This document shows positions 10,006 to 18,766 of a stretch of 64,000 nucleotides of DNA, one piece after another (position 1 is the first letter of the stretch; each line of letters opens with the position of its first letter). A program made the position numbers and the translations under genes. The notes beneath the pieces were generated by a model. That model ran no database searches. It was not told the DNA's origin and saw only the letters and a list, made by a program, of their open reading frames with translations. Source of the DNA: Paenibacillus sp. UNC451MF (lineage in GTDB: Bacteria; Bacillota; Bacilli; Paenibacillales; NBRC-103111); the NCBI RefSeq assembly GCF_000686845.1, contig NZ_JMLS01000012.1:1-64000 (forward strand). The letters run 5' to 3'.

Positions 10006-10070
10006 TGAGAGGATTAGGCAATCATTTGCGATAAATTGGATATCGGTCGCTTTTTCAATTGTTGCATACT
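10006..10070 (+). promoter_or_regulatory. AraC-type activator element and -10
   Basis: TGAGAGGATTAGGCAATC starts a 23-base element (10006-10028) that matches 22 of 23 bases of the element before the reductase at 6128. The -10-like CATACT is at 10065-10070, the same 59-base distance. The spacer is also partly conserved (GCTTTxTCA, TGxTGCATA). Confidence 0.6.
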
Positions 10071-10228
10071 TAGATAAGAAGCTCTCTTTCCTGATAGGGA
10101 CCAAGTGGTGAGTGCCACTAAGTTCTGTTCCAGTATGACCTTAATCTGGACTTGATAGTTCAGAGTGTCTAAGTAAGTTGTCGAGGGTGTATCAGGGCTT
10201 TCACACTTTGCAGAGAGGAGAAATGATG

Positions 10229-11230
10229 ATGGAGATTCGTTCTCTTGGAAGGACGGGCTTAAAAGTAACGAATCTGTGTCTTGGCACCATGACTTTCGGT
10301 AACCAGGCAGACAAAAATATCTCGTTCAAGATTCTTGACAAGGCATTTGATGCTGGTGTCAATTTTATCGACACAGCAGATGTATATCCGATCGGGAGGG
10401 CATCGTATGAAATTGCCGGGGCAACCGAGTCGATTATTGGGGGATGGTTAGAGGGGAAACGAGACAAAGTGGTTCTCGCAACAAAGTGTTTTGGGGTGAT
10501 GGGACCTGGTGCCAATGACAAGGGGTTAAGCAGGAAGCACATCATAACAGCCGTAGAGGATAGTCTTCGCCGCTTAAGAACGGACTATAAAGACCTTTAT
10601 CAAGCACATCAATTCGACCCAAGCACACCCGTGGATGAAACATTGCGCGCGTTTGATCATCTCATTGAACAAGGTAAAGTTCGCTACATAGGTGTATCCA
10701 ATTGGCGTGCTTGGCAAGTAGCGAAGGCGAACGGAATTGCGGACAGAAAAAATTACGCACGAATCGTGAGCGTTCAGCCTCGCTATAATCTGTTATTTCG
10801 GATGATTGAGGACGACTTGGTTCCAATGGCACTTGATGAAGGGCTTGGTATTATCAGCTATAACCCGCTTGCGGCTGGTTTGTTAACGGGACGCTACAGC
10901 AAAAACGCAAGTATTGAAGAAGGGACTCGCTTCGGACTTGGAAACAATGCGGGTATATTGTATCAGGAACGCTATTGGCAAGAAGCGAACTTTGATGCTG
11001 TTAAAAAATACCAATATTGGTGTGAAGAGCACAACTATGATCCGACCACAACAGCTGTGCGGTGGGTCACCCATCAACCAGGAATCACCTCCGCCATCAC
11101 TGGTGCGAGTCATCCAGAGCAATTGGAAGCTAGCCTGCGTGCTGCCGATAGGGGTGAATTAACTCAACAGGAGTTGGAATGGCTCGATGGGCTGTGGTTC
11201 TCATTGCCTCGTCGTAGAGAGTTTAGCTAA
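10229..11230 (+). CDS. Aldo/keto reductase
   Basis: This 333-residue aldo/keto reductase of the AKR11-13-like group (voltage-gated K-channel beta subunit / YghZ type) has its tetrad at D48, Y53, K86 and H127 (FIDTADVY, ATKCF, LYQAHQFD). It begins with the canonical MEIRSLGRTGLKVTNLCLGT. Three ATGs occur at 10223, 10226 and 10229; GAGAGGAG at 10213-10220 favours 10229. A 40-residue stretch after the Tyr (IGGWLEGKRDKVVL) fits the longer loop of this group. It is divergent from an AraC_N regulator and carries its presumed binding element. A second reductase follows about 90 bases downstream. Confidence 0.88.
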   Translation: MEIRSLGRTGLKVTNLCLGTMTFGNQADKNISFKILDKAFDAGVNFIDTADVYPIGRASYEIAGATESIIGGWLEGKRDKVVLATKCFGVMGPGANDKGLSRKHIITAVEDSLRRLRTDYKDLYQAHQFDPSTPVDETLRAFDHLIEQGKVRYIGVSNWRAWQVAKANGIADRKNYARIVSVQPRYNLLFRMIEDDLVPMALDEGLGIISYNPLAAGLLTGRYSKNASIEEGTRFGLGNNAGILYQERYWQEANFDAVKKYQYWCEEHNYDPTTTAVRWVTHQPGITSAITGASHPEQLEASLRAADRGELTQQELEWLDGLWFSLPRRREFS

Positions 11231-11321
11231 CCAAAGATCGTTGAATTAATCGATGATATCATATTAGGTGATGTAAAGATTTGAAGGAAACCAAATCTAT
11301 TAAAAAGTGAGGAGCAATGAA

Positions 11322-12302
11322 ATGGAATATGTGAAACTTGGAAACACCGGTTTAGATGTATCTAGGCTTTGTATTGGCTGTATGAGTTTTGGCGTAGCAG
11401 AGCGGTGGCATCATCCATGGGTACTTAATGAGGAGCGTAGTCGTCCTATTATTAAAAATGCACTTGAATTAGGGATCAATTTTTTTGATACGGCGAATGT
11501 GTATTCAGACGGAACCAGTGAGGAAATTGTTGGGCGGGTTCTAAAGGATTATGCCAATCGGGACGAGATTGTCCTTGTGACAAAGGTTCATGGGCGTATG
11601 CATCAAGGTCCAAATGGTGCAGGCCTTTCTCGAAAGGCAATTATGAGTGAAATTGATAAGAGTCTTAAGAGACTGGGAACCGATTATGTGGATTTGTACC
11701 AAATTCACCGATGGGATTACAATACTCCGATCGAAGAGACGATGGAAGCATTACATGATGTTGTGAAGGCTGGGAAAGTAAGATACATTGGTGCTTCTGC
11801 CATGTACGCGTGGCAGTTTCTGAAGGCGTTACATGTAGCTGAGAAAAATGGTTGGACCCGGTTTGTATCGATGCAGAATCATCTCAACCTCATGTACCGT
11901 GAGGAGGAAAGGGAGATGCTGCCGCTTTGTAGGGAAGAAAAAATCGCTGTGATTCCGTATAGCCCGCTTGCAAAAGGGAGATTAACGCGTGACTGGGAGG
12001 AAGCGACACATCGTTCCGAGACCGATTCAGTGCAGAAATCCCAGTACGATCCGACAGCAAGTACCGATCGATTGGTCGTAGAGCGGGTTGCGGCCATCGC
12101 AGAAAAACGTGGTGTTCCCCGCGCTCAAATTGCGCTTGCTTGGGTACTGCAGAAAATACCGGTTACAGCACCCATTATCGGAGCTACGAAAATGTCGCAT
12201 CTTGAAGATGCGATAGCTGCTCTTTCAATTACGTTAACACCTGAAGAAATTGCGTCGCTTGAAGAGCCGTATGTTCCTCATCCGATAATTGGTTTTCAGT
12301 AA
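11322..12302 (+). CDS. Aldo/keto reductase
   Basis: This 326-residue aldo/keto reductase has the tetrad D56, Y61, K88 and H129 (FFDTANVY, VTKVHG, LYQIHRWD) and the C-terminal cofactor segment PIIGATKMSHLEDAIAAL. It resembles the neighbouring reductase in architecture and in motifs such as YIPYSPLAKGRL, suggesting an old tandem duplication. ATG 11322 follows GAGGAG at 11308-11313; a GTG at 11307 would add five residues but no ribosome site. It may be co-transcribed with the reductase at 10229. Substrate unknown; small aldehydes or sugars are typical. Confidence 0.88.
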   Translation: MEYVKLGNTGLDVSRLCIGCMSFGVAERWHHPWVLNEERSRPIIKNALELGINFFDTANVYSDGTSEEIVGRVLKDYANRDEIVLVTKVHGRMHQGPNGAGLSRKAIMSEIDKSLKRLGTDYVDLYQIHRWDYNTPIEETMEALHDVVKAGKVRYIGASAMYAWQFLKALHVAEKNGWTRFVSMQNHLNLMYREEEREMLPLCREEKIAVIPYSPLAKGRLTRDWEEATHRSETDSVQKSQYDPTASTDRLVVERVAAIAEKRGVPRAQIALAWVLQKIPVTAPIIGATKMSHLEDAIAALSITLTPEEIASLEEPYVPHPIIGFQ

Positions 12303-12312
12303 TGGTGATAAT

Positions 12313-12819
12313 TCACCGTACTCGCGTAATGCACTCATACTGGATATACTTCTCCAACCATTGAATATCTTGAGTTTTATAGTATTGTAACAATTCTTGT
12401 TTCTTACTTAATAATGCTTCTTCCAGTTTTTCTTCCGAAGTATCAAACACATATAAGTTTTTGAATACCAGACTGTGAACGATTTGGGATAAAGCTTTAT
12501 GCTGTGTGTGACCGTATTCCCCTGACAGGTTGTGGGTGACGACTTTTACTATAGACTTGGGATATCTAGCAAGCACTACAGCTAAATCCCACTTTAAACT
12601 ATACCTATCAAAATCGCCATTCCATTCATCATTGTAATTCCATATTTCAAAATGGGCGTCGATCTTCTTCATTACTTTAGTAAACTCGCTGCACCTTTCT
12701 TGATTATCTCCATTTGTAACACAAATAACCAACCAGCCCTTTTCTTGTATTAACTGGGCTCCGCCAAAAATCGTTTCATCATCCGGATGGGCAACAATCA
12801 TTATTTTATCGTAACTCAT
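12313..12819 (-). CDS. PIG-L family deacetylase
   Basis: This 168-residue protein belongs to the PIG-L/LmbE family, zinc-dependent de-N-acetylases acting on N-acetylglucosaminyl groups or on small conjugates. The metal motif AHPDDE is at residues 10-15 and the second metal/catalytic segment is GEYGHTQHKAL. It is shorter than the 220-240-residue BshB-type bacillithiol deacetylases, which leaves a reduced C-terminal part. The start at 12819 follows GGAG; ATG 12840 is in frame but poorly placed. It converges on the reductase at 12302 with 10 bases between. Confidence 0.82.
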   Translation of the reverse strand: MSYDKIMIVAHPDDETIFGGAQLIQEKGWLVICVTNGDNQERCSEFTKVMKKIDAHFEIWNYNDEWNGDFDRYSLKWDLAVVLARYPKSIVKVVTHNLSGEYGHTQHKALSQIVHSLVFKNLYVFDTSEEKLEEALLSKKQELLQYYKTQDIQWLEKYIQYECITRVR

Positions 12820-13315
12820 ACACTCCCATCTCCTTTGCATCTTGTTTGTATAGCTGAAGGATTTTATTTGCTACAAAAGAAATGTCCTTGCTTCTGTGAA
12901 CTGTTCTCCTTACGGGCCGCGTCCAGCATCAAGCTTCATAAGCAAACTTATATTAATCTATCAATGACCATCCCATGCTGCATGCTATCTTACTATTAGA
13001 TGAAGAAAGATACTAGAAAGAAACGGCCTGTAGCTATGCCCATGCAAAATATATCTCTGTCCTTTACAAGTCCACTTGCTAATGCAAATAGGAGCAGTCT
13101 CAAAAGTCATAATGACTTCGACTGCCCTTTTTTTAATTAATTTTGGAACATATAATGAGGGGGTTATAAAATATTCGAATGGTATCAGGGGAGAGTCCAG
13201 GTAAATTTATACAAATGAACTGCAATATATTATAATAAGAACTTAAGCCTACTGTCAGGAGCATGTGTGACATAGTTCTATCCTATAACTGGTTGAAACG
13301 GAAAGGAGGGCAGCC
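12820..13315. other. Intergenic gap with orphan terminator
   Basis: Nearly 500 bases carry no recognised gene. 12840-13080 has no open frame with a ribosome site. A strong plus-strand terminator at 13091-13134 has no gene in front of it. 13140-13300 is A/T-rich and includes a TATAAT (near 13230) that may belong to the promoter of the gene at 13316. Confidence 0.45.
13091..13134 (+). terminator. Orphan rho-independent terminator
   Basis: GGAGCAGTC pairs with GACTGCCC around an inner AAGTCAT/ATGACTT stem, followed by seven T. No gene precedes it on the plus strand for 790 bases. Confidence 0.75.
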
Positions 13316-13921
13316 TTGAAGCTGTTTGATTTTTTCAGGAAAAAAGCGCTGCAAGAACCAGGAGAGCAAGAGCAATGGAGCATTAGCGAGTTTCCAAACG
13401 AACAAATAGCGCGGAATGCAGCGCTGCTGGAGCTTAGCGGCAAGCTATCCGGATATATGGACGACATCGTGGCGGAAGTAAACGAGGCACTCCAGCAGCC
13501 TGAGATGTACGTGGATAAATGGCAGGATCGTCTCGATGAACGGGGAATTACGGAACCGATAGAGGAGCTTGCATGGATAGCCCTGGTGGATGCTTTAATT
13601 GAGGAACAGCTGGCAAGAGAGATTGATTGGAAAACGGACGGCGAGACGATCATTTATGTGATCGACAATTTGTTGAACCGCAAAAAGCTCTTGGACTATC
13701 GGATTAACTGGTCAGAGTACATAGAAGAAGAGCGGCTAACCACTTACGAGATTCTGTGCACCGCCCGATCCGTTCTACAAGAACATGATCTCGCTTTGGG
13801 ATGCTTGGACATTGAAAGCGACTGTTATGTTCTGATCACGGTTCCGATTCAAGATATGGAAGCGCTCATTACCTTGGCAGGAAAGGCAGGGTATCGTATA
13901 GGAGAGTTTATACATGAATAA
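13316..13921 (+). CDS. Acidic protein of unknown function
   Basis: This 201-residue soluble protein is rich in Glu and Leu and mostly helical. It starts at TTG 13316 after AAAGGAGGGC. The segment ELAWIALVDALIEEQLAREIDWKTDGETIIYVI resembles the core of DUF6630-type proteins, which is only an impression. The C-terminal third (LGCLDIESDCYVLITVPIQDMEALITLAGKAGYRI) looks like a separate alpha/beta unit. No signal peptide or membrane segment is present. It stands alone with its own terminator. Function unknown. Confidence 0.7.
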   Translation: MKLFDFFRKKALQEPGEQEQWSISEFPNEQIARNAALLELSGKLSGYMDDIVAEVNEALQQPEMYVDKWQDRLDERGITEPIEELAWIALVDALIEEQLAREIDWKTDGETIIYVIDNLLNRKKLLDYRINWSEYIEEERLTTYEILCTARSVLQEHDLALGCLDIESDCYVLITVPIQDMEALITLAGKAGYRIGEFIHE

Positions 13922-13924
13922 AAC

Positions 13925-13957
13925 AGGGGCAGGCCGCTACCGGCTTGCCCTTGTTTC
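13925..13957 (+). terminator. Rho-independent terminator
   Basis: GGGCAGGCCG pairs with CGGCTTGCCC, followed by TTGTTT. Confidence 0.65.
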
Positions 13958-14014
13958 TCGATAAAGTAACGCCGCGGTGTACGTCCTTCAATTCGTTCTT
14001 CTGAATGTGACTTT

Positions 14015-15154
14015 TTAGCCCCATGCAATTTCTTGAAATGTGCCCGTGATCGAGGATTGCTTTGCTTTCAAGCATAGCAGTGCGCTAATCAGCCCGTCTT
14101 CGAGCGGAGAGACTGAATGCTCCATGCTGCCATCCATGAGCCCCAAAAAACAGCGTGCTAGCTCTGCATCGCCCCCGAAATGTCCCTTACCTCCGGTAAA
14201 TTCATACGTTTCAATACGTGGCGAATGGTGCAAGTATACTTTTACTACCCCTGTGTAAAAATCGAATTCGAGTGTTCCTTTGTAGCCAAGAAAACGTGCT
14301 CCACGCGCAGCTGCTTTATTGCGGGCAAAGAAGTTCTGTGAATACGATACGTGCATACCGTTTGTATAACGAATCAGTGCGCTGCTGGAATCCTCATTGC
14401 CTGTATCTTTAGCGAAGCAGCAATGAGCCCATTCTTCTTTGAGGCTGTCGGTACGGAATGCCGTGCTTTCTGGACAGGCCCTATTCTCATCACAATCGAT
14501 GCATTTAAGACCGGCAGGCTTGGTTCCTTTAAAAATTTGCTTGGATGTCATCGCAGCCACCGTTTCAGGCTTTGTTCCCAGCACATAGTTAATATAATCG
14601 AAATCATGCGTCGCTTTTTGCAAGAAAAGGCCGCCTGTTTCTTCCTCGTCCCGGTACCAGCTCTGAAAATAAACATTTCCATAGGGTACATTGTTAACGG
14701 CCTGTACGTGCTCTACGCTCCCGATTTTGCCAGAGTCAATTATTTCTTTGGCCAATTGAACAATGGAAGTGACACGTAAAGGAAACGACACGACAACCTT
14801 CCGGTTACCTGACTCCTCGTAGCCTTTTTTTAGCAGCTGCGCATCCTCCATGCTGGTTGCCACAGGTTTCTCCAAAAATAACGGTAAGCCGCTCGATAGC
14901 ACCTTAAGTGCCATGGGTGTATGCAGTGAGCAGCGTGTGCCTATCATAATCCCATCCAGATCTGCTGCTTCCAGCATAGCTTCAGGGGTTTCAAAAATAC
15001 GAACATTCTCTGATCCATCCTGCCGTACCTGCACATGTTTTGCGGGATTAATATCTACAAGACCTGAGATTTGAAAATTCGGATCTAGCTTTTTAAGCTC
15101 GTTATGGATAACCCCTCTAATTCGCAAGCCATATCCGATGACTCCAATTTTCAT
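14015..15154 (-). CDS. Gfo/Idh/MocA-family oxidoreductase
   Basis: This 379-residue NAD(P)-dependent sugar or inositol dehydrogenase has an N-terminal Rossmann fold (KIGVIGYGLRIRGVI) and the family motif LEKPVAT near residue 95, followed by the C-terminal substrate domain. The conserved catalytic HDFDYINYVLG region is present. An unusual Cys cluster (CIDCDENRAC ... CCFAKD, residues about 217-250) may bind a metal; many Gfo/Idh members lack it. It is divergent from an AraC regulator at 15391, the likely activator. The spacing, GGAGGTATT before ATG 15154, is good. Substrate unknown. Confidence 0.87.
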   Translation of the reverse strand: MKIGVIGYGLRIRGVIHNELKKLDPNFQISGLVDINPAKHVQVRQDGSENVRIFETPEAMLEAADLDGIMIGTRCSLHTPMALKVLSSGLPLFLEKPVATSMEDAQLLKKGYEESGNRKVVVSFPLRVTSIVQLAKEIIDSGKIGSVEHVQAVNNVPYGNVYFQSWYRDEEETGGLFLQKATHDFDYINYVLGTKPETVAAMTSKQIFKGTKPAGLKCIDCDENRACPESTAFRTDSLKEEWAHCCFAKDTGNEDSSSALIRYTNGMHVSYSQNFFARNKAAARGARFLGYKGTLEFDFYTGVVKVYLHHSPRIETYEFTGGKGHFGGDAELARCFLGLMDGSMEHSVSPLEDGLISALLCLKAKQSSITGTFQEIAWG

Positions 15155-15390
15155 CTATAATACCTCCCTCATGAATTTAATTGAATCTTAACTTCAGTAT
15201 AAGAGGGGGGCTTGATTATTTCTTTGTCCTGGAAGCCGCACTTTTTGTCAATTCGGTTAGTTATAGTCTTTGATGCTTCTGAGAAGCGCCGCTGACTATC
15301 CGGTACGCTTACAAAATCATGCTTTTCCCAGATGAAAACAAGCTGTATCATAAGGAAGGTTACAGAAAACGTTCAAGGGGCAAATGAAGC

Positions 15391-16272
15391 ATGAAGGATT
15401 ATAAAAGGACGAATCTGAATCAAACCATTGTCATTCAAAATCTAATAACGATGTACTATTTTGAATTTGGTAAAAATTATGTTTTTTCAGGAGAACGTCA
15501 TGATTTTTGGGAATTCCTGTACGTGGACAAAGGCGAGGTTGAGGTACTGACGGATAATGAACGTCACCTGCTGGGGCAAGGAACCATAATATTTCATAAG
15601 CCCAACGAATTTCACAGCTTCTATGCACATAAAGAAAAAGCACCTAATTTGATCGTTGTAACGTTTGACTGCCAGTCCGAAGCCATGAAATATTTTGAGA
15701 ACCGGGTGATTTCGTTAGGGGATATAGAACGGAACCTGCTTGCACAAATCGTGAAAGAGGGAACAGAGTCATTTTACTTCCCGTTTTCTTACCCTTTGTT
15801 CAATAGCCGGCGGAGTGATGCATTAATCGGCTCCGAACAGATGATCAAGCTATACCTTGAAACACTGCTAATTCATTTATTACGCAAAAATAATTTCAAT
15901 GAAATGAAGCCCGTGCTGTCGTCAACCTCTCGAGAAAAAGAGAATCATAACTTGACGAGTCAAGTCATTCAGTTTCTGGAAAAGCATTTAGACCGCAATC
16001 TTACACTGGAGGAAGTTAGCGAATCTCTTCACATTGCCAAGACGCGGCTTAAGGAAATTTTCAAAAAAGGAACAGGCTATTCGATCATGGGGTATTTCGC
16101 CAGAATGAAAATTGAGAAAGCAAAGCAACTAATTCGCGAGGAATCTTGCAGCATAACCGAAATAGCCCAAGAGCTCGGATTCAGCAGCGTCCATTATTTC
16201 TCCAAAGCATATAAAAAGGCGACGGGTATGAGTCCAACGGAATATAGTCGAACCGTTAGAGCGCGCATGTGA
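15391..16272 (+). CDS. AraC-family regulator (cupin plus HTH)
   Basis: This 293-residue regulator has an N-terminal cupin sensor (GERHDFWEFLYVDKGEVEVL ... HKPNEFHSF) and a C-terminal AraC double HTH (LTLEEVSESLHIAKTRLKEIFKKGTGYSIMGYFARMKIEKAKQLI ... EIAQELGFSSVHYFSKAYKKATGMSPTEY). The cupin H-x-F-W-E-x-x-Y pattern is the usual sugar-binding AraC type. It is divergent from the Gfo/Idh/MocA dehydrogenase gene with a 236-base intergenic region, so the dehydrogenase is its probable target and a sugar or polyol its probable ligand. Confidence 0.88.
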   Translation: MKDYKRTNLNQTIVIQNLITMYYFEFGKNYVFSGERHDFWEFLYVDKGEVEVLTDNERHLLGQGTIIFHKPNEFHSFYAHKEKAPNLIVVTFDCQSEAMKYFENRVISLGDIERNLLAQIVKEGTESFYFPFSYPLFNSRRSDALIGSEQMIKLYLETLLIHLLRKNNFNEMKPVLSSTSREKENHNLTSQVIQFLEKHLDRNLTLEEVSESLHIAKTRLKEIFKKGTGYSIMGYFARMKIEKAKQLIREESCSITEIAQELGFSSVHYFSKAYKKATGMSPTEYSRTVRARM

Positions 16273-16283
16273 ACCTAATGGAT

Positions 16284-16338
16284 AAAAAAGTGCCAAAGCC
16301 AATCTCTTCAGATTGATTAGGGCACTTTCTTTATTTTT
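16284..16338. terminator. Bidirectional rho-independent terminator
   Basis: AAAAAAGTGCC pairs with GGGCACTTT around an inner AATCT-TTCAG-ATTGATT stem. It is flanked by A and T runs and lies between the convergent araC gene and small membrane protein gene. Confidence 0.75.
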
Positions 16339-16616
16339 TAATTCATGCCAGTCTTTAAACCGGCAAATATACTTCCAAGAAAAAGAACAGCAACAAGAAA
16401 GTAAAGAACAATGGCGATAGCTGCCCAAAGAAGACCGGCTTTGGCGTAATTTGCCTTGGATGGATTTGCTCCGCCACCAAAAGCCCAAACAAATAGCATG
16501 ATGAGATTAACCACAGGAATTGCTAAAAGTAGCATCGTCAACATCCAGTCTTTTACAGTCAAGATGGGCGCAATTGGATTCTGTTGCTGGAGATTTTGAT
16601 TCACATTCGATTCCAT
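16338..16616 (-). CDS. Small membrane protein with two TM segments
   Basis: This 92-residue protein has an Asn/Gln-rich N terminus (MESNVNQNLQQQNP) followed by two hydrophobic segments (about 27-47, WMLTMLLLAIPVVNLIMLFVWAF, and 62-85, AGLLWAAIAIVLYFLVAVLFLG) joined by GGGANPSKANYAK. This architecture recurs in Bacillota genomes as short uncharacterised proteins. GGGGAGATCC precedes ATG 16616. It has no neighbour to suggest a role and is monocistronic. Confidence 0.75.
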   Translation of the reverse strand: MESNVNQNLQQQNPIAPILTVKDWMLTMLLLAIPVVNLIMLFVWAFGGGANPSKANYAKAGLLWAAIAIVLYFLVAVLFLGSIFAGLKTGMN

Positions 16617-16794
16617 AGGATCTCCCCTTCAAAAGTATTCAGTTTATTAATTACTCCAAGCTAATCATATGGTACATAATTGGAAAATATGAGGCCCGTA
16701 GAGAATATTGAACAGGCGATCTAAAATAATGGTGTGGTTTGACGAGGATTCCTTTACTGGCTATAGTGTTTTTATACTGCAAAGGAGGTTTCCA

Positions 16795-17346
16795 ATGAAA
16801 CAACCAGTTACCATTAAAAATGATCAAATAAACGGAAAATTTACTATGAGTCAAGCACGACCAGAAGATACTGAAGCCATCATGGCGTTGCTATTGGAAA
16901 TAGCAGAATGGCTGCGCAGCAAGGGTTCTTCTCAATGGAAGGGTCTCTTAGAAGGCTACGACTCACATGATACGGCTAATGCAATCCAACGTGGAGATGT
17001 CTTTATTTGCAAGTTCGAGGAGGATGTAGCGGGGAGCGTGATGCTGATTCAGAAGCCGAGTGATTGGGATTGTAACCTGTGGGGTTCAAAGGCACACCGG
17101 GAGGATCAGGCGATTTATTTGCACCGGCTGGCAGTGAAGCGCAAATATGCAAACACTGGGCTAGGAAAGGCTATACTGCAATGGTGTGACTCTGGTATCC
17201 GTTTTGAAGGGAAGACAGTGGTTCGGCTTGACTGCATTGCCAGCAGTTTGCAGCTAAACAACTTTTATAGTCACAATGGATATTTCTATATGGGAGAAAA
17301 AGACGGTTTCAGCATATATGAAAAGTCTATCGCACTGAATGAATGA
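16795..17346 (+). CDS. GNAT N-acetyltransferase
   Basis: This 183-residue protein is a GNAT acetyltransferase. The acetyl-CoA region is YLHRLAVKRKYANTGLGKAILQW, and the C-terminal LDCIASSLQLNNFYSHNGYFYMG is the typical final strand-helix. The N-terminal WLRSKGSSQWKGLLEGYD resembles a large group of Firmicutes acetyltransferases of unknown substrate. ATG 16795 follows AAAGGAGG; upstream in-frame starts have no ribosome site. The next gene, 37 bases on, is another acetyltransferase of a different subgroup. Confidence 0.85.
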   Translation: MKQPVTIKNDQINGKFTMSQARPEDTEAIMALLLEIAEWLRSKGSSQWKGLLEGYDSHDTANAIQRGDVFICKFEEDVAGSVMLIQKPSDWDCNLWGSKAHREDQAIYLHRLAVKRKYANTGLGKAILQWCDSGIRFEGKTVVRLDCIASSLQLNNFYSHNGYFYMGEKDGFSIYEKSIALNE

Positions 17347-17383
17347 ATGAACTGGACTTTAGCAGAAAAGAAAGGGGAATTTC

Positions 17384-17893
17384 ATGGAACTGGTTTTCAC
17401 AAAGGTAGAGACCGAGGAAGTTGCGAATTTAGCTCAATTAGCATCAGAAATTTGGTATGAATATTTTGTAAGTATCATATCTAAGGAACAAATCGACTAT
17501 ATGGTAGAAAAATTTCAATCCACTAATGCAATTACTGAGCAGATTCAAAACCAAGGCTATGAATATTATTTCATGAACATGAGCGGTAAAAACATCGGCT
17601 ATTTGGGTGTGAAGCAGGAAGAAGGCAAGCTGTTTCTAAGTAAATTTTATATATTAAAAGAACACAGAGGAAGGGGCTATGCAAGCCGAGCTATGGAGTT
17701 TTTGGTGGATATTTGCCAAAAGAGAAGATTGAGTACGATATGGCTTACTGTAAATCGCTATAATGATGCGACTATTGCAGTTTATGAGAAAAAAGGCTTC
17801 AGAACAGTACGTACTCAGGTTGCGGATATAGGAAATGGATTTGTGATGGACGATTATATTATGGAAAAAGAAATTGACTTGAATGAAAAGTAA
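17384..17893 (+). CDS. GNAT N-acetyltransferase
   Basis: This 169-residue GNAT protein has the acetyl-CoA loop KEHRGRGYASRAMEFLVDIC and the C-terminal WLTVNRYNDATIAVYEKKGFRTV. The N terminus (LAQLASEIWYEYFVSIISKEQIDYMVEKFQS) matches the group that acetylates small polyamine-like or aminoglycoside-like amines, so it is close to the PaiA type in layout. AAGAAAGGGG precedes ATG 17384. It is probably co-transcribed with the acetyltransferase upstream. Substrate unknown. Confidence 0.85.
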   Translation: MELVFTKVETEEVANLAQLASEIWYEYFVSIISKEQIDYMVEKFQSTNAITEQIQNQGYEYYFMNMSGKNIGYLGVKQEEGKLFLSKFYILKEHRGRGYASRAMEFLVDICQKRRLSTIWLTVNRYNDATIAVYEKKGFRTVRTQVADIGNGFVMDDYIMEKEIDLNEK

Positions 17894-17995
17894 TTTGGTG
17901 GCCTGTGAGTGGATACTTTTGAAAAAGTTGCCGCTACCAGGTCATGTTTTATTATTACGGAAAAAAAGGCTTGATATTGGTAATCTTTTCTGGTA

Positions 17996-18014
17996 ATTTT
18001 GTTATTAACAAAAT
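17996..18014. promoter_or_regulatory. Palindromic operator candidate for NrtR
   Basis: ATTTTGTTA-T-TAACAAAAT is a perfect 9-base inverted repeat, 78 bases before pnuC. A shorter palindrome TGATA-T-TATCA overlaps its end (18014-18024). Since the operon encodes its own NrtR-type regulator, this is the best operator candidate. Confidence 0.5.
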
Positions 18015-18091
18015 GATATTATCAATTAATGACTAAGAAAGACTTAGAGCTGTAAGGTCTAGAGATTTGAATGAAAGCTGAGGGGATACGC

Positions 18092-18766
18092 ATGAGAAAA
18101 TCTTTGGGCGAATGGAACTTATACGAAATAGCTTGGTTAGGTTTATTCTCCGGAATCGCTATCGTGTTGACGGTTATTATGAAGGATACTTTGTTCGGAT
18201 TCACGGTATTCCTTACGGGAGTGTTATGTGTGGTCCTCGCGGCCAAAGGCAACCTAATGACTTATGTTTTCGGTATGTATAATACATTAGGCTACGCATA
18301 TTTGGCTTACTTGAACGGGTTGTTTGGGGAGGTCATGCTGAATCTGCTCTTCTTCGTTCCTATGAATGCGATTGGCTTCTTTATGTGGAAGAAGCACCGC
18401 GATGGTGGCAAGTTGACCATGCGGCAGATGGATCAGAGGAGTTTCCTCCTCGTTATAGTGGTTTGCGTGTTCGGCAGCCTGCTGCTCGGTTTCGGACTGT
18501 CGTTCATACCGGGACAGAATTCACCTTATATCGATGCCCTTACGACTGTGTTATCGGTTGTGGCTACCTTTTTGATGGTGAGAAGGTTTAAAGAACAATG
18601 GCTGATCTATATTGTGCTTAATATTTTCACTGTACTGTTGTGGGTGATTAGAATGCTGGACGGGAGTCCGGACGGCGTGTTGATGATCGTTATGTGGAGC
18701 GCGTACTTGATCAATGCATTATACGGCTACTACACATGGAATAAAGGGGTCAAGGAGGTAATGTGA
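18092..18766 (+). CDS. pnuC: Nicotinamide riboside transporter PnuC
   Basis: This 224-residue membrane protein is a PnuC-family facilitator importing nicotinamide riboside. It has about seven hydrophobic segments and PnuC-typical motifs (FGMYNTLGYAYLAYLNGLFGEVMLNLLFFVPMNAIGFFMWKKH, QNSPYIDALTTVLSVVATFLMVRRFKEQWLIYIVLN). ATG 18092 follows GAGGGGAT; the ATG at 18071 lacks a ribosome site. Its stop overlaps the start of the NadR-like gene, which would trap the imported riboside by phosphorylation. A palindrome at 17996-18014 probably mediates control by NAD status. Confidence 0.9.
   Translation: MRKSLGEWNLYEIAWLGLFSGIAIVLTVIMKDTLFGFTVFLTGVLCVVLAAKGNLMTYVFGMYNTLGYAYLAYLNGLFGEVMLNLLFFVPMNAIGFFMWKKHRDGGKLTMRQMDQRSFLLVIVVCVFGSLLLGFGLSFIPGQNSPYIDALTTVLSVVATFLMVRRFKEQWLIYIVLNIFTVLLWVIRMLDGSPDGVLMIVMWSAYLINALYGYYTWNKGVKEVM

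Noticed and set aside
10108-10125. Hairpin AGTGG-TGAGTG-CCACT before the reductase at 10229
   Set aside because: It is short, has no T run and no second copy, so I cannot assign a regulatory role.
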